From Opitutia bacterium (GTDB lineage Bacteria; Verrucomicrobiota; Verrucomicrobiia; Opitutales; UBA953): a stretch of DNA of 64,000 bases. This document shows, piece by piece, positions 25,824 to 36,459 of this stretch. The first letter of the stretch is position 1. Each line of letters begins with the position of its first letter. The stretch covers positions 1 to 64,000 of the forward strand of contig BGOI01000003.1 of the NCBI GenBank assembly GCA_003569165.1, in the 5' to 3' direction. Position numbers and translations under genes: made by a program. Below the pieces are notes generated by a model. The model ran no database searches. It had not been told where the DNA came from and worked only from the letters and a program-made list of their open reading frames with translations.

Positions 25824-25993
25824 CAGCGGCGGTAGCCGGAACCCGGCGTCGATACGCCTGGGATGCCGCCCTGCCAACCGCTGGGCTGGGACAGGGGGAG
25901 CATGGAGTCGGCTGGCTTCTCGACGGTCTCACAACCCGCCAGACCTAAAAGGCAGGCAAACAGGGCGAAGGCGATGAGCGTGCGTCCGAGCAT
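25823..25993 (-). CDS. Small lipoprotein, unknown function
   Basis: 56 residues, missed by the ORF track: MLGRTLIAFALFACLLG, lipobox LAGC (C21), then a Pro/Gly/Ser-rich tail ending GVSTPGSGYRR. Both ends are TGATG overlaps: its ATG overlaps the stop of the coiled-coil gene and its stop overlaps the rsmI ATG. That arrangement is strong support for a real gene. Function unknown. Confidence 0.7.
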   Translation of the reverse strand: MLGRTLIAFALFACLLGLAGCETVEKPADSMLPLSQPSGWQGGIPGVSTPGSGYRR

Positions 25994-26934
25994 CAGTTGA
26001 TGGCAATCTTAGTGGAGGGAACGAGGGACACCGAGCTGGCCTTGGCGATAGCGCGGATGTCGAGTTCCTTGTCAGGCTGCAGCTGGCCAAAGGAGAGCAC
26101 TCCCTTGACGGTCGAGATTTGTACCTTGCCCACTTTCTTGCCGTCGATCTTTACGTCGAAGACGGCCTTTTCCTTGATGCCATTGGCTTCGCCGACCGAG
26201 AAGGCGACGATGCCGGAGTCGGAGTCGAGGGCGAGGACGTTGGTCAGGATGCTTTCGGAAGCGGCTTCGACGGCGGCGACGGCAGGGGCAATGTCACCCG
26301 GCTTGGCGGGCTCGCCGAGAGGGTCGCTGGCGAAGCCAAAGGGGGCCGGGTTGTTATCCATCGCGCGGGAGACCTTGGCGTGGAGGCCGCGGTATTTGCC
26401 GCTGATGGTTTCGGCCTTCTGTTCGGCATTGGTGGCCTTGGTTTCAATTTCAGCGAGCTGTTCTTTCGTGAACATGCCGGCGGCCTTTTCAGTGGCCTTG
26501 ACGAGCTCTTCCTTGGCGGTGGCGAGGGAGGCTTCCGCGCCGTCCTTCTTGCTGTTGGCGTCGGTCAGCTGGGCGGCGAGTTCGTCGCGCTTGCGGGTGA
26601 GTTCGGCGCGTTCGCCTTCCAGCGTGGTATTCGCGGCGCTGAGGCCTTCGATCTTCGTCTTCATGTCGGCGACGTTGGCGATGAGGTCCTTCTTTTCGAG
26701 TTCGAGGTCGTTGATGCTCTTGCGCTTGGCGGTAAGGAGGGGGCCAACGGTTAAGAGCGAAGTCATGCGGGCGTCATATTCCTTGCCGGCCTTGACTTCG
26801 GCGTCGGTCACGGCCCAGGCGGTGTTCGTGAGGGCGATGTCCATCTTGCCTTTCAGGAGGAAGGCAAAGACGGCGGCGGCGCTGGCGGCGACGACGGTCA
26901 GGACGCGGAGGAAGGTGTTGAGCTTCTTGTTCAT
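25993..26934 (-). CDS. Membrane-anchored coiled-coil protein, unknown function
   Basis: 313 aa. One N-terminal membrane helix (LRVLTVVAASAAAVFAFLL), then a long heptad-rich coiled coil (residues ~55-190, e.g. LTRKRDELAAQLTDANSKK). After a linker comes a ~75-residue beta-rich C-terminal domain (DSGIVAFSVGEANGIKEKA, VGKVQISTVKGVLS). Probably inner-membrane anchored with the rest in the periplasm. Start ATG 26934 follows a C-rich leader (ACCCCTTCACCTACCCC) without a Shine-Dalgarno sequence. Lies 27 nt after pgi and coupled to the lipoprotein gene. I recognise no named family. Confidence 0.6.
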   Translation of the reverse strand: MNKKLNTFLRVLTVVAASAAAVFAFLLKGKMDIALTNTAWAVTDAEVKAGKEYDARMTSLLTVGPLLTAKRKSINDLELEKKDLIANVADMKTKIEGLSAANTTLEGERAELTRKRDELAAQLTDANSKKDGAEASLATAKEELVKATEKAAGMFTKEQLAEIETKATNAEQKAETISGKYRGLHAKVSRAMDNNPAPFGFASDPLGEPAKPGDIAPAVAAVEAASESILTNVLALDSDSGIVAFSVGEANGIKEKAVFDVKIDGKKVGKVQISTVKGVLSFGQLQPDKELDIRAIAKASSVSLVPSTKIAIN

Positions 26935-26961
26935 GGGGTAGGTGAAGGGGTAGGGCGGGGG

Positions 26962-28539
26962 TTAGGAATGGCTGAAGAGGGTCTTCCCGGGATCAGGAGA
27001 ATCCTGACGGGAAATGGCACCGGGGTTAGACGAAACGTGCAGGAGGACTTTAAACACCAATTCTTCCTGCCCCTCAAGTGCAATTTCCTCGCAAACCTGC
27101 GAGACGGAGAGCCATTTGCCCTTAGCCTTGGCCAGAGTGGCGAGGGCGGCGGCCCGGACTTTGAGGGTCTCGGCGGCGGCCTTCTTGCCGGCCTCGACGC
27201 CAGGCTGGTGGTAGGCGTTGATGCCGAGCAGGTTGGCGTACAGGCCGACAGCTCGCTCGAAAAGCGCGATCAACATGCCCACGGAACGGGCGTCTACCTG
27301 ATTGATGGTAATAGTAATATTAGCGCGGCCGCTGCCCGAAAGGGCCTCGCGGGTGCCAAGCAGGAAGGCCTGGAGGTAGTCGCCGGAGGTCACGCCGGGC
27401 TCCACCTCGAGGGAACTGCCTTCGCGGTCCTTGAGGACTTCGATGAAAACGGCGAAAAAGTTATTCACACCGTCGCGGAGCTGCTGCACGTAGGCGTGCT
27501 GGTCGGTCGAACCTTTGTTGCCATAGACGGTGAGGCCTTGGAGGACCTTGCGGCCCTGGAGGTCGAGTTCCTTGCCGAGCGATTCCATGACGAGCTGCTG
27601 GAGGTAGCGGGAGAAGAGCAGGAGGCGGTCCTTGTACGGGAGCACGACCATGGCCTTGGTGCCGCGGCCTTCGGTGAGGTGATGCCAGGCCAAGGCGAGC
27701 GTGGCGGCCGGGTTCTTCTGCGCATCAGGCACGCGGGTCAGCGCGTCCATGCCGCGGGCGCCGTCGAGCAGTCCGTGGATATCAATGCCCTGTAATGCGG
27801 CGGGCAGCAGGCCGACCGGGCCGATCTCGCTCGTGCGGCCACCGACCCAATCCCACATCGGGAAACGGGCGATCCACTTCTCAGCCGTGGCGACCTTATC
27901 GAGCTGGCTACCTTCACCGGTGACGGCGACGGCGTGGGCGGCGAAGGAGAGTCCGGCCTGCTTCCAGCGGAGCGCGGCTTCGAGCTGTCCGTTGCGCGGT
28001 TCCGGCGTGCTGCCAGACTTCGAAGTCACGATGGCGAGCGTGGTGCCGAGGCGCGTGCCCAGAGTGTCGAACACGCGGTCAATGCCGTCGGGGTCGGTGT
28101 TATCGATGAAATGGACGCGGAGTTTGTCCGCCTTGCCGCCAAGTGCGTCGGCGACGAACTGCGGGCCGAGGGCCGAGCCGCCGATACCGATGCAGAGGAG
28201 GTCGGTGAACTTGCCAGCGGAGCCTTTGACCTGGCCAGCGTGGACCTGAGCGGCGAAGCCAGCGATGGCGTCGATGGCGGCCTTCACTTCGGCGGCGATC
28301 TTCGCATCAGGCGCGAGCTCAGGAGTACGCAGCCAGTAGTGGCCAACCATGCGCTTCTCATCAGGGTTGGCGACGGCGCCCTTCTCGAGCGCCGCCATGT
28401 CGGCGAACGCCTGGGCCATAGCCGGGGCCATCTTCTCGGCGAAACCGGCCGGCGCTGGGGCGCGGCTGAAGTCGAGCGCGATACCGAGTTCAGGGAAGTT
28501 CTGGAGTTGCTTCCGGAAGAGGTCGAAGGAGTTGGCCAC
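26962..28539 (-). CDS. pgi: Glucose-6-phosphate isomerase
   Basis: Interconverts glucose-6-P and fructose-6-[29 protein letters not shown] and [11 protein letters not shown] (SIS domains, catalytic Glu) are clear, with [14 protein letters not shown] and the C-terminal [15 protein letters not shown]. 525 aa starting at GTG 28539. The ORF-track start at 28614 would begin inside the ilvD terminator, so it is rejected. The C-terminal ~70 residues after GKKAA (winged-helix-like, [20 protein letters not shown]) extend beyond the catalytic core. Confidence 0.93.
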   Translation of the reverse strand: MANSFDLFRKQLQNFPELGIALDFSRAPAPAGFAEKMAPAMAQAFADMAALEKGAVANPDEKRMVGHYWLRTPELAPDAKIAAEVKAAIDAIAGFAAQVHAGQVKGSAGKFTDLLCIGIGGSALGPQFVADALGGKADKLRVHFIDNTDPDGIDRVFDTLGTRLGTTLAIVTSKSGSTPEPRNGQLEAALRWKQAGLSFAAHAVAVTGEGSQLDKVATAEKWIARFPMWDWVGGRTSEIGPVGLLPAALQGIDIHGLLDGARGMDALTRVPDAQKNPAATLALAWHHLTEGRGTKAMVVLPYKDRLLLFSRYLQQLVMESLGKELDLQGRKVLQGLTVYGNKGSTDQHAYVQQLRDGVNNFFAVFIEVLKDREGSSLEVEPGVTSGDYLQAFLLGTREALSGSGRANITITINQVDARSVGMLIALFERAVGLYANLLGINAYHQPGVEAGKKAAAETLKVRAAALATLAKAKGKWLSVSQVCEEIALEGQEELVFKVLLHVSSNPGAISRQDSPDPGKTLFSHS

Positions 28540-28577
28540 GATAGGGGAGTCTTCCCCGCCACAACCCCGCTTGGCAA

Positions 28578-28611
28578 CAAAAAGGGCGGTCCGCCGAGGC
28601 GTCCGCCCTTT
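28578..28611 (-). terminator. Terminator after ilvD
   Basis: AAAGGGCGG ... CCGCCCTTT stem with an inner GC-rich loop; on the minus strand the stem ends in CCCTTTTTG. Lies 23 nt past the ilvD stop and before the pgi GTG. Confidence 0.8.
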
Positions 28612-28633
28612 CATTGCCGCTCAGGTGAAGACC

Positions 28634-30321
28634 TCAGTCGCCGTCGGTAATAGCGCCTTCGGAGGCCGAGGACACGAGCTTGGCGTATTTGGCGAGGGTG
28701 CCGCGCTTCTCCTTGCAAGGGGAGGCCTTCCAGGACTTCAGGCGATCCGCAATCTCCGCGGCCGGCACGTCCAGGTTGATTTCGTTCTTCTGCGAGTCGA
28801 TCGTGATGGTATCGCCGTTCTTCACGACCGCGAGTACGCCGCCGACGGCGGCCTCGGGGGTGATATGGCCGACCACGAAGCCGTGGGAGCCGCCGGAGAA
28901 ACGTCCGTCGGTGATGAGGGCGACAGTCTTGCCGAGGCCCTTACCCATGACAGCGCTGGTGGGTCCGAGCATCTCGCGCATGCCAGGTCCGCCCTTGGGG
29001 CCTTCGTTGCGGATGACGATCACATGGCCGTCCTTGACCTCGCCGTCGAGGATACCGCGAAGCGAGGCTTCTTCGGATTCGTAGACGATGGCCTTGCGGT
29101 GAAGGCGTTGCCTTCCTTGCCAGAAATCTTGGCGACGGAGCCTTCGGGGGCGAGGTTACCGCGCAGGATGCGCAGGTGGCTGTCGGCCTTGATTGGATTA
29201 GAGAAGGGACGGACGACGTCCTGATCGGCGGCGTAGCTACCGACGTTCGCGAGATTCTCAGCGACGGTCTTGCCGGTGACGGTCATGCAGTGGCCGTGCA
29301 GGAGGCCCTTATCGAGGAGCATCTTGAGCAGAGGCTGGAGGCCGCCGATACGGACAAAGTGGGCCATGTTGTATTTGCCGCTCGGCTTGAGGTCGGCGAG
29401 CACCGGCACGCGTCGGCCGACGCGCTCAAAATCCTCGAGGGTGAGTTTGATGCCCGCGGAATGGGCCATCGCGATGAGGTGCAGTACAGCGTTCGTCGAA
29501 CCACCGAGGGCGATGACGACGGTGATGGCGTTCTCGAACGCATCCTTGGATAGGATGTCGGAAGGGCGGATGTTCTTCTTGATGAGTTCCAGCACCGCCT
29601 TGCCCGCGCGCTCGCAGTCCTCGAGCTTGGCTTTGGAATTAGCGAGCTGCGCAGAGCTGTCCGGCAGGCTGAGTCCGAGCGCTTCGATGGCGGAGGCCAT
29701 GGTGTTCGCGGTATACATACCGCCGCACGAGCCTTCGCCGGGGATGGAGCAGACTTCGATCTCCTTGAGCTCGCTTTCGCCGATCTGCTTGCCGGCATGC
29801 TTGCCGACGGCTTCGAAGACGGTGACGATGTCGGCCGACTGGCCGCGGTGCAGTCCCGGGACGATCGTGCCGCCGTAGACAAAGACGGAAGGGCGGTTGA
29901 GGCGCGCCATGGCGATGGCACAGCCAGGCATATTCTTATCGCAACCCCCGATGGCGACGAGGCCGTCGAAACCTTCGGCGCCGGTCACGGCTTCGATCGA
30001 GTCCGCGATGATCTCACGCGAGACCAGTGAGTAGCGCATGCCGGGGGTGCCCATCGAGATACCGTCCGAGACGGTGATGGTGCAGAAGATGACCGCCTTG
30101 CCGCCGGCCGCGTCGGCCCCTTTGACGGCTTCGTCTGCCAGTCGGTTAATGTGCATGTTGCAGGGGGTGACCATCGACCAGGTCGAGGCGACGCCCACGA
30201 CGGGCTTGGCAAAGTCGGCGTCGGTGAAGCCCACGGCCCGGAGCATGGCTCGGCTGGGGGCGCGGTCGGGGCCGTCTACGACGATGGCGGAGTGTTGGCG
30301 GCAGTGGTTGGCGTCGGTCAT
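28634..30321 (-). CDS. ilvD: Dihydroxy-acid dehydratase (one frameshift)
   Basis: Fe-S dehydratase of valine, leucine and isoleucine synthesis. Cluster cysteines are in [21 protein letters not shown] and [14 protein letters not shown]; the C-terminal part has [16 protein letters not shown]. Reads as ~562 aa after restoring one base. The frame breaks near 29099: GKEGNAFT should continue [10 protein letters not shown], and the base after ACC-G is missing. Start MTDANHC at 30321 with a leader lacking a Shine-Dalgarno sequence. Divergent from scpB. A sequencing indel is more likely than loss of an essential biosynthetic step. Confidence 0.9.
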
Positions 30322-30438
30322 GATGGGTGTGAAAAGTCTGCGGTTGTCAGTCGGTGAGCGCCCCCTAATAAGAGGGCAGGGAGCGGACTGTGAACCGCCC
30401 CGTCGCTCCCGACAATCCGATTTAAGCCTCCCCGACCC

Positions 30439-31221
30439 GTGGAATTCAACCTCAAGAAAATCATCAAGGCCCTCCTGTTCTCGACCTCCGAGGCGGTGTC
30501 CATCAAGGACATCCAGAAGGTCGTGCAGCGCTACCACGCCCAGGCGGCCGCCGAGCGCCAGCCTGACCTGCTCGAAGCAGCCGGCGAGCCCACCATCGTG
30601 CCCGCGGCTCAGCCCGTCCAAGAAGTCATCCAGGATATCATCGATCAGGTTCCTACTTTGCTCACGGCCACCCAGATTCGCGAAGCGGTCGACGCCCTCG
30701 AAGCTGAGATGCGCGACGCGAACGACGCCTGCCGCATCCTGCAGGGTCCCGAAGGGTTCCGTCTGGTGATCTCTCCGGCCTACGCCGACTGGGTCCGCCT
30801 CCTCCGCGGCGAGCCGCGCCCGCAGCGCCTCAGCCCCGCCTCGCTCGAGACGCTCTCAATCGTCGCCTATCGCCAGCCGGTTACCCGCTCAGAAATGGAA
30901 GCCATCCGCGGAGTCTCCGTCGATAGCGCCTCATCGTCTGCTCGAGCTCGAACTCGTCGCCGTCACTGGCCGCGCCGATCTGCCCGGTCGTCCGATCCAG
31001 TATGGCACGACGGACAAGTTCCTCGATTTCACCGGCCTGCGTTCGCTGGGCGAACTGCCCGCCTCCGACGTCCTGTCTCCGCTCAGATTTCCGAATGGAT
31101 CACCCGCGCGACCACCCCGGTCGAGGTCGGCGATTCCGAAGTCGGCCTGCCGCTCGAAGATCAGTCCTCCGCCGCCATCGCGACGGAGGCCCCGCCCGAA
31201 GACGAGAAGCCTGCCGAATGA
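30439..31221 (+). CDS. scpB: Segregation and condensation protein B (two frameshifts)
   Basis: Winged-helix partner of SMC-ScpA in chromosome condensation. [19 protein letters not shown] at the N-terminus and [30 protein letters not shown] are typical. Between ~30931 and ~31081 the true frame is shifted: [20 protein letters not shown] and [13 protein letters not shown] appear in another frame. Two compensating indels (two bases missing, then one) restore the original frame for [11 protein letters not shown]. Starts at GTG 30439. An insert of ~40 residues rich in Ala/Pro/Gln (about 33-75) is unusual. Its stop overlaps the pheA ATG. Confidence 0.85.
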   Translation: MEFNLKKIIKALLFSTSEAVSIKDIQKVVQRYHAQAAAERQPDLLEAAGEPTIVPAAQPVQEVIQDIIDQVPTLLTATQIREAVDALEAEMRDANDACRILQGPEGFRLVISPAYADWVRLLRGEPRPQRLSPASLETLSIVAYRQPVTRSEMEAIRGVSVDSASSSARARTRRRHWPRRSARSSDPVWHDGQVPRFHRPAFAGRTARLRRPVSAQISEWITRATTPVEVGDSEVGLPLEDQSSAAIATEAPPEDEKPAE

Positions 31222-32284
31222 GCCTGGAAGAGCACCGCCGCGAGGTTGATCGTATCGACGCGAGATCCTCAAGGCTGCTCGGTGAGCGCTTGCAGGTGGC
31301 CCGTGCTATCGGCGAAGCGAAGCTGAAGTCGGGTGCGCCGGTCTACGCTCCGCAGCGCGAAGAACAGCTCCTCCGCTCTATCACCGAAGCCGCGCCAGCG
31401 ATTCCGGCCTCGGGACTCCGCGCGGTCTATCGCGAAATCATCTCCTTTCCATCGGCGCCCAGATGGCCAATCCCGTCGCCTACCTCGGACCCGAAGGCTC
31501 CTTCACCCAGCAGGCCCAGATCCGCGCTTTCGGCACGAGCGTGCCGTCGCTCCCCCTCCGCGCCATCGGCGACATCTTCGCCGCGGTCGAATCCGGCGAA
31601 GCCTCCTACGGCGTCGTCCCGGTCGAGAACTCCACCGAAGGCGTCGTCAGTCACTCCCTCGACCTGCTTGCGGAATCCGATCTCAAGGTCGTGGCCCAGG
31701 TCACGCTCTCCGTCGAGCAGTGCCTCGTCGGTCAAGGCCCCCTCGATCAGGTGAAGAAGGTCCTCTCGAAGGACATCGCCCTCGCGCAATGCCGCGGCTG
31801 GCTCTCTCGTCACGTCCCGGGCGCCGCGCTCGTCGAGACCGACAGCACCGCCGCTGCCGTGGAGATTATCGCCCGCGATCCGCAAGGTCAGGCCGCCGTC
31901 GCCTCCGCCACCGCCGCCGAATCGCGCGGCGTCCCCATCCTCGCCCGCGGCATTCAGGATCGCCGCGATAACGCCACGCGCTTCTTCGTCATCGCCAAGA
32001 CGGCCAACACCGTCGGCGCCAAGGACGAGGTCACGAGCGTGGTGCTCACGCTCAAGCATGAGCCGGGCGCCCTGCAAGGCGCCCTCGCCGCTTTCTCCGA
32101 CCGCGGCATCAACTTGATCCGCATCGAGTCCCGCCCGAGCCATCGTCGCGCTTGGGAATATCTCTTCTTCATTGATTTCCCAGGTCACTGGGACACCGCG
32201 GCTGTGCAGGCCGCCGTCACCGAGCTCAAGGGTCGCTGCGAAGTGGTGAAGTGGCTGGGCAGCTATCCTCAATCCGCCGGATGA
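31218..32284 (+). CDS. pheA: Chorismate mutase / prephenate dehydratase (one frameshift)
   Basis: Bifunctional P-protein making phenylpyruvate. The N-terminal AroQ-type chorismate mutase is [20 protein letters not shown] ... REEQLLRSI. Prephenate dehydratase follows ([44 protein letters not shown]), then an ACT domain with [14 protein letters not shown] and the phenylalanine-binding ESRP. One base is missing near 31445, between REIIS and SIGAQMANP, splitting the ORF track into two pieces. Coupled to scpB and to the MCE gene by ATGA overlaps. Confidence 0.92.
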
Positions 32285-33219
32285 GCCGACGCGCCCTCGG
32301 AGGCGTGATGCTGGCCGTCCTCGGCGTGGCCGTGCTTTGGTCGGGCTATTCCTGGTGGCGCGCTTGGTCCGCTCCGCTCATTCCCGTGGTCTTCCGGCCG
32401 TCCTTTTCCGTCGAAGGCATCTCTTCCGGTACGCCGGTCCGCGTGCAAGGTGTCACGGTGGGGCAGGTGAGTTCCATCGGCCTCGATGCTGATGCCGAAG
32501 GCCGGCTCCGTCCGGCTGTCAGACTTGTCCTCGATCCGGCGACCTTGGAAGATCGCGGCTTCGCCGACCGTCTGCGTGGCGATCGCCTGCGGACCGAAGT
32601 CGCTCAGGGCCTCCGCGCCCGTCTCGTCGCGGTGAGCCCTGCTTCCGGCATGCTCCAGGTCGAATTGATCTGGGATGCCGCCGCGGCGGCGCCAACGGAA
32701 CCCTTGGCCGTCGATGAGATTCCTCCGCTCAGCAGTCATCTCCAGAGCAAGATTGTCGGCTTCGTCCAGCAACTGCAGGACCTCGCTGAAAAAGACTTGG
32801 TCGGTCTGGCGGCGGAGCTCGAGCGCGATTTGGACGGGTTCCACGAGGCGACCGACCCCGAGCGGGCCGCCCGTTTCTCCGCGATGATCGTCCAGCGGAC
32901 GGGCGCAGTTCTTGAAGCCACCGGCGAAGGTAAGCTCGATGCCCAGAGCGCTCGGCTGATCGCCGCTTGTGCCCGACTGCGTGCAACGGTCGAGCAGGCT
33001 GACCGCAAGATGGACGACGAGACGCTGGCTCTCCTGCAGGTAAGCCTCGCCGACGCCGCCGCGGCTCTGGCCTCCTTTTCTGCTTCCCTGGAAGGTTCGC
33101 AGACCCGCATGAACGCCGCTTCGGCTGAATTCTCCGCGCTCTTCCGCGCCGTCTCCGAGGCAGCCCGGACGTGGTCCAAGAAGGCGGCCGGTCTGACCAC
33201 GGAACCCCGCCCCCGCTGA
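32281..33219 (+). CDS. MlaD-family (MCE domain) lipid transport protein
   Basis: 312 aa. N-terminal membrane helix (ALGGVMLAVLGVAVLWSG), then an MCE domain at ~35-125 (VEGISSGTPVRVQGVTVGQV, DRLRTEVAQGLRARLV), then a long helical region. This matches MlaD/PqiB/Mce proteins that form periplasmic rings for phospholipid transport. No MlaE/MlaF permease or ATPase is adjacent. Starts at ATG 32281 within the pheA stop. Confidence 0.75.
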   Translation: MSRRALGGVMLAVLGVAVLWSGYSWWRAWSAPLIPVVFRPSFSVEGISSGTPVRVQGVTVGQVSSIGLDADAEGRLRPAVRLVLDPATLEDRGFADRLRGDRLRTEVAQGLRARLVAVSPASGMLQVELIWDAAAAAPTEPLAVDEIPPLSSHLQSKIVGFVQQLQDLAEKDLVGLAAELERDLDGFHEATDPERAARFSAMIVQRTGAVLEATGEGKLDAQSARLIAACARLRATVEQADRKMDDETLALLQVSLADAAAALASFSASLEGSQTRMNAASAEFSALFRAVSEAARTWSKKAAGLTTEPRPR

Positions 33220-33275
33220 GGGAACAGGCTTGCGGCGGACCCCCGGAGCGGGGATAGGTTTGGGCCTTACCAGCC

Positions 33276-34778
33276 ATGGCCGACCCGACCGATAAGATGG
33301 AATCCATCATCAACCTGTGCAAACGCCGCGGGTTCGTCTTCCCTTCCTCCGACATCTACGGCGGCTTCAACGGCTTTTTCGATTACGGTCCTCTCGGCGT
33401 CGAGCTGAAGAACAATATTAAGCAGGCCTGGTGGCAGGACTTCGTTCACCGCCGCGACGACATCGTCGGCCTCGACTCCTCGATCATCCATCACCCGACG
33501 ACTTGGAAGGCCTCGGGGCACATCGATAATTTCACCGACCCGCTCGTCGACTGCAAGGAGTCGAAGATGCGCTACCGTGCGGACCAGTTGTTCTTCGCTC
33601 CGGTGCGAGTCGCCAGCGAGACCATCGGTTACGTCTCTGTCCTTGAAGACGACGGCATGCAGGCCAAGGCCGACGAGATGGCCAATGACATGAAGCGCAA
33701 GCTCGCCAAGCAGGGCGCGCTTGAGCCGGTGATACTCAAGGATTACACGGAGTCCACGGCCGAGGAGCATGCGCTCATCCCTTCGCCGGCCACTGGCAAG
33801 CCGGGTTCGCTCACGCCGCCCCGCTCGTTCAACATGATGTTTCAGACTTACGTCGGCGCTATGCAGGACGCGTCGGCTACCGCCTATCTCCGTCCGGAGA
33901 CCGCGCAGGGTATCTTCATCAACTTTAAGAACGTCGTCGACACAGGCCGCGTGAAGCTGCCCTTCGGTATCGCCCAAATCGGCAAAGCTTTCCGCAACGA
34001 AATCAATCCGCGCAACTTCATCTTCCGCTCCCGTGAGTTCGAGCAGATGGAGATTGAATACTTCATCTCGCCGGACTCCGACTGGGCCACCGCCCATAAG
34101 AATTGGATCGAAGGCTGCCTGGCCTGGTTCGAATCCATCGGCATCCCGCGCGCCAAGCTCTCCCTCTACCCGCACCCGACCGAGAAGCTTGCCCACTATT
34201 CGAAGGGCACGACGGACATCATGTTCGAGTTCCCCTTCGGCGTGCAGGAGCTCCAGGGCGTCGCCGCCCGCGGCGACTTCGACCTGACCCAGCATAGCAA
34301 CGTCTCAGGCCAGAAGCTCGATTGGTTCGACGAAGTAGCCAAGGCCCGCTACATCCCGCACGTCATCGAGCCTTCCGTCGGCGTCGACCGCGTCTTCCTG
34401 GCCCTCCTCACTACGGCCTATCACGAGGATGAAATTGAAGGCGAGAAGCGCATCGTTCTCCGGCTGCCGGCCCGCATCGCCCCCTTTAAGGCCGCGATTT
34501 TCCCCCTCGTGAAGAACAAGCCCGAGCTCGTCGAGCGTGCCGAGGCCCTCTACCGCCGCCTAAAGAAGCGCCACAACGTTTTCTACGACGCCGCCGGGGC
34601 CATCGGCCGCCGCTACCGTCGCCAGGACGAGATCGGCACGCCTTACGGCATCACGATCGACTTCGAGACCATCGAGAAGGGCGCCGGCGTCACGGTCCGC
34701 GACCGCGATACTCTGGAGCAGGTGCGCATGACCGAAGACGAGGTCGTCCGCTTCCTCGACGATAAGGTCAACGGTTGA
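33276..34778 (+). CDS. glyS: Glycyl-tRNA synthetase (dimeric, GlyQS type)
   Basis: Class II synthetase of the alpha2 type. Motif 1 region [17 protein letters not shown], motif 2 [23 protein letters not shown], motif 3 [13 protein letters not shown], and a C-terminal anticodon-binding domain ([15 protein letters not shown] ... [13 protein letters not shown]). 500 aa. The stop overlaps the 3' end of the convergent MurU-AmgK-like gene by 11 nt. Confidence 0.95.
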   Translation: MADPTDKMESIINLCKRRGFVFPSSDIYGGFNGFFDYGPLGVELKNNIKQAWWQDFVHRRDDIVGLDSSIIHHPTTWKASGHIDNFTDPLVDCKESKMRYRADQLFFAPVRVASETIGYVSVLEDDGMQAKADEMANDMKRKLAKQGALEPVILKDYTESTAEEHALIPSPATGKPGSLTPPRSFNMMFQTYVGAMQDASATAYLRPETAQGIFINFKNVVDTGRVKLPFGIAQIGKAFRNEINPRNFIFRSREFEQMEIEYFISPDSDWATAHKNWIEGCLAWFESIGIPRAKLSLYPHPTEKLAHYSKGTTDIMFEFPFGVQELQGVAARGDFDLTQHSNVSGQKLDWFDEVAKARYIPHVIEPSVGVDRVFLALLTTAYHEDEIEGEKRIVLRLPARIAPFKAAIFPLVKNKPELVERAEALYRRLKKRHNVFYDAAGAIGRRYRRQDEIGTPYGITIDFETIEKGAGVTVRDRDTLEQVRMTEDEVVRFLDDKVNG

Positions 34779-36459
34779 CCTTCGCCGGGGTGCCCGCGAG
34801 TTCTTCCGCCAGCTTGGCGATCCGTCGCTTCCCGCAGAGGGAGGCGGCAATCGTCAGGTTGCGCAGGCCTTGCGGCAGGTGCGCGAGGTATTCCGGACGG
34901 CCCTTCTTGTGGCCGAGGAAGCCGTAGGCGCCGCAGGCCTGCAGGAGGCGCTGCGTCGCGGCGACGTGGAAGAGGTAGGAGAACTCATCGCTGGAACCCT
35001 TCCAGTCGGAGACTTCACGCGCATGGTCCTCGATCTCGATACGCCAAAGGTCCATGTCGTGGCGCGTGAGGTAAGGGTCGAAGGCGAGCGAGGCAAAGTC
35101 GTAGAACATGCAGCCGTGGCGGAGGCCCTGTAGGTCAATGAGCCAGGCGGAATTATCGCGCACCATGATGTTCTGCGACTGGAAGTCGCGATGGATCGTG
35201 ACGACAGGCTGGCCCATAAGTTCCTTGGAGAGAGAGGCCATCTCATCGGTGATGGCCCGGTCGGGCTTGCGGCCGCCGAGTGCGTTGTCCTGGAAATATT
35301 GGCGCTCCCATTGGTAGAGGTTTGGACCGAACGCCTCCATCAACGTGACGCCGGAACCGGCGAACGCGTCGACGCCGAGGCGATGGATGCCGGCCACCTG
35401 TTCGAGGGCCGAGGCGACGGGCGCCCACGGGAATTCGGGACCCTGGGCGAGGGAGCAGAGGTCGGCGTCACCGAGGTCTTCGAGGATGAGCACGCCTGCG
35501 GCCTTGTCTTCGGCGAGCACCTGCGGGACTTGGACGCCAATCTTGTCGCGCAGCACGCCCGCGATGGCGCCATAGAGCTGGTTCTCCGCGCGCGAATCAT
35601 CGTAGACGCATAGCACGGAGGACTCGCCGGAGGCGTTGCGCATGCGGTGGAACTTGCGGCCGGAGCCCCCCTTGAGGACTTCACCGCCAGCGGCGAGCTG
35701 GTAGCCGTGCGCCTTGGCGGCGTCGGCCGGGGAGATGGCCCCGCGCACGGGCTTTTCATGCTCAGCCTTCACGGCCTGATATTCCTCGACGGTGCCGAGG
35801 TCGTGCCAACTCGCAGAGGCATCAAGGAAACCTTGGATGCTGTTGGGTTCGGCTTGGAGGCGGCGGAGGAAATGTTCGACCAGCGATTCGATCGTCGCGG
35901 GAACGCCTTGGACGAAGGCCTTGGTGACAACACAGATACCGGTGTACTGGTAGGAGGGGTCGGCCTTGCCGAGGCGGTCGCGCATATCGGTCACGAAACC
36001 TTCGTCGGTGATGCGGACGTTACGATTCGGGCCCTGTTCACGGACGACGAGCGTCGCGGCGCCGCCGTTGGTGCGGTGGTGCGCGTAAGCGGCGGCGATG
36101 TCGCAGCCAGAGAGGATATCGCCGTTCCAGATGATGAGGTCCTTGTCGTCTTCACCAAGCAGGCCGGCGATGTTCGCGAGGCCACCGCCGGTCTCGAGCA
36201 GCACGGGCTCATGCACGAGCTTCACTTCTGCGTCGCCGTAGCGACCGGAAGGGAAGACGAGCGCCCAGGCTTCAGGGCAGTGGTGCGTATTGATGATGAA
36301 ACGGCGCGTGCCCGTGGCATGGAGCTTGTCCATCGCTTGGGCGATCATCGGCCGTCCGCCGATTGGCAGCAGGGGCTTGGGGCAGTTTTCGGTGAGCGGA
36401 CGCAGGCGCGTGCCGAGGCCGGCTCCGAGGAGAAAGGCGGTGCGAGGGAAGTCAGACAT
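34768..36459 (-). CDS. MurU-like nucleotidyltransferase fused to AmgK-like sugar kinase
   Basis: 563 aa in two domains. Residues 1-~235 form a nucleotidyltransferase ([32 protein letters not shown]) like MurU. Residues ~265-550 form an aminoglycoside-phosphotransferase-type kinase with IHRDFQSQN (423-430) and metal-binding D442 ([10 protein letters not shown]), like AmgK. In Pseudomonas AmgK phosphorylates N-acetylmuramic acid and MurU makes UDP-MurNAc, a peptidoglycan recycling route that bypasses de novo MurA/MurB. Order here is MurU-AmgK in one chain, so a recycling role is a good inference but substrate is not proven. Starts within the fur stop (8-nt overlap). Confidence 0.8.
   Translation of the reverse strand: MSDFPRTAFLLGAGLGTRLRPLTENCPKPLLPIGGRPMIAQAMDKLHATGTRRFIINTHHCPEAWALVFPSGRYGDAEVKLVHEPVLLETGGGLANIAGLLGEDDKDLIIWNGDILSGCDIAAAYAHHRTNGGAATLVVREQGPNRNVRITDEGFVTDMRDRLGKADPSYQYTGICVVTKAFVQGVPATIESLVEHFLRRLQAEPNSIQGFLDASASWHDLGTVEEYQAVKAEHEKPVRGAISPADAAKAHGYQLAAGGEVLKGGSGRKFHRMRNASGESSVLCVYDDSRAENQLYGAIAGVLRDKIGVQVPQVLAEDKAAGVLILEDLGDADLCSLAQGPEFPWAPVASALEQVAGIHRLGVDAFAGSGVTLMEAFGPNLYQWERQYFQDNALGGRKPDRAITDEMASLSKELMGQPVVTIHRDFQSQNIMVRDNSAWLIDLQGLRHGCMFYDFASLAFDPYLTRHDMDLWRIEIEDHAREVSDWKGSSDEFSYLFHVAATQRLLQACGAYGFLGHKKGRPEYLAHLPQGLRNLTIAASLCGKRRIAKLAEELAGTPAKVNR

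Noticed and set aside
28634-30321. ilvD (and scpB, pheA, priA, tgt) as pseudogenes
   Set aside because: Single indels in otherwise perfectly conserved core genes fit sequencing error better than inactivation.
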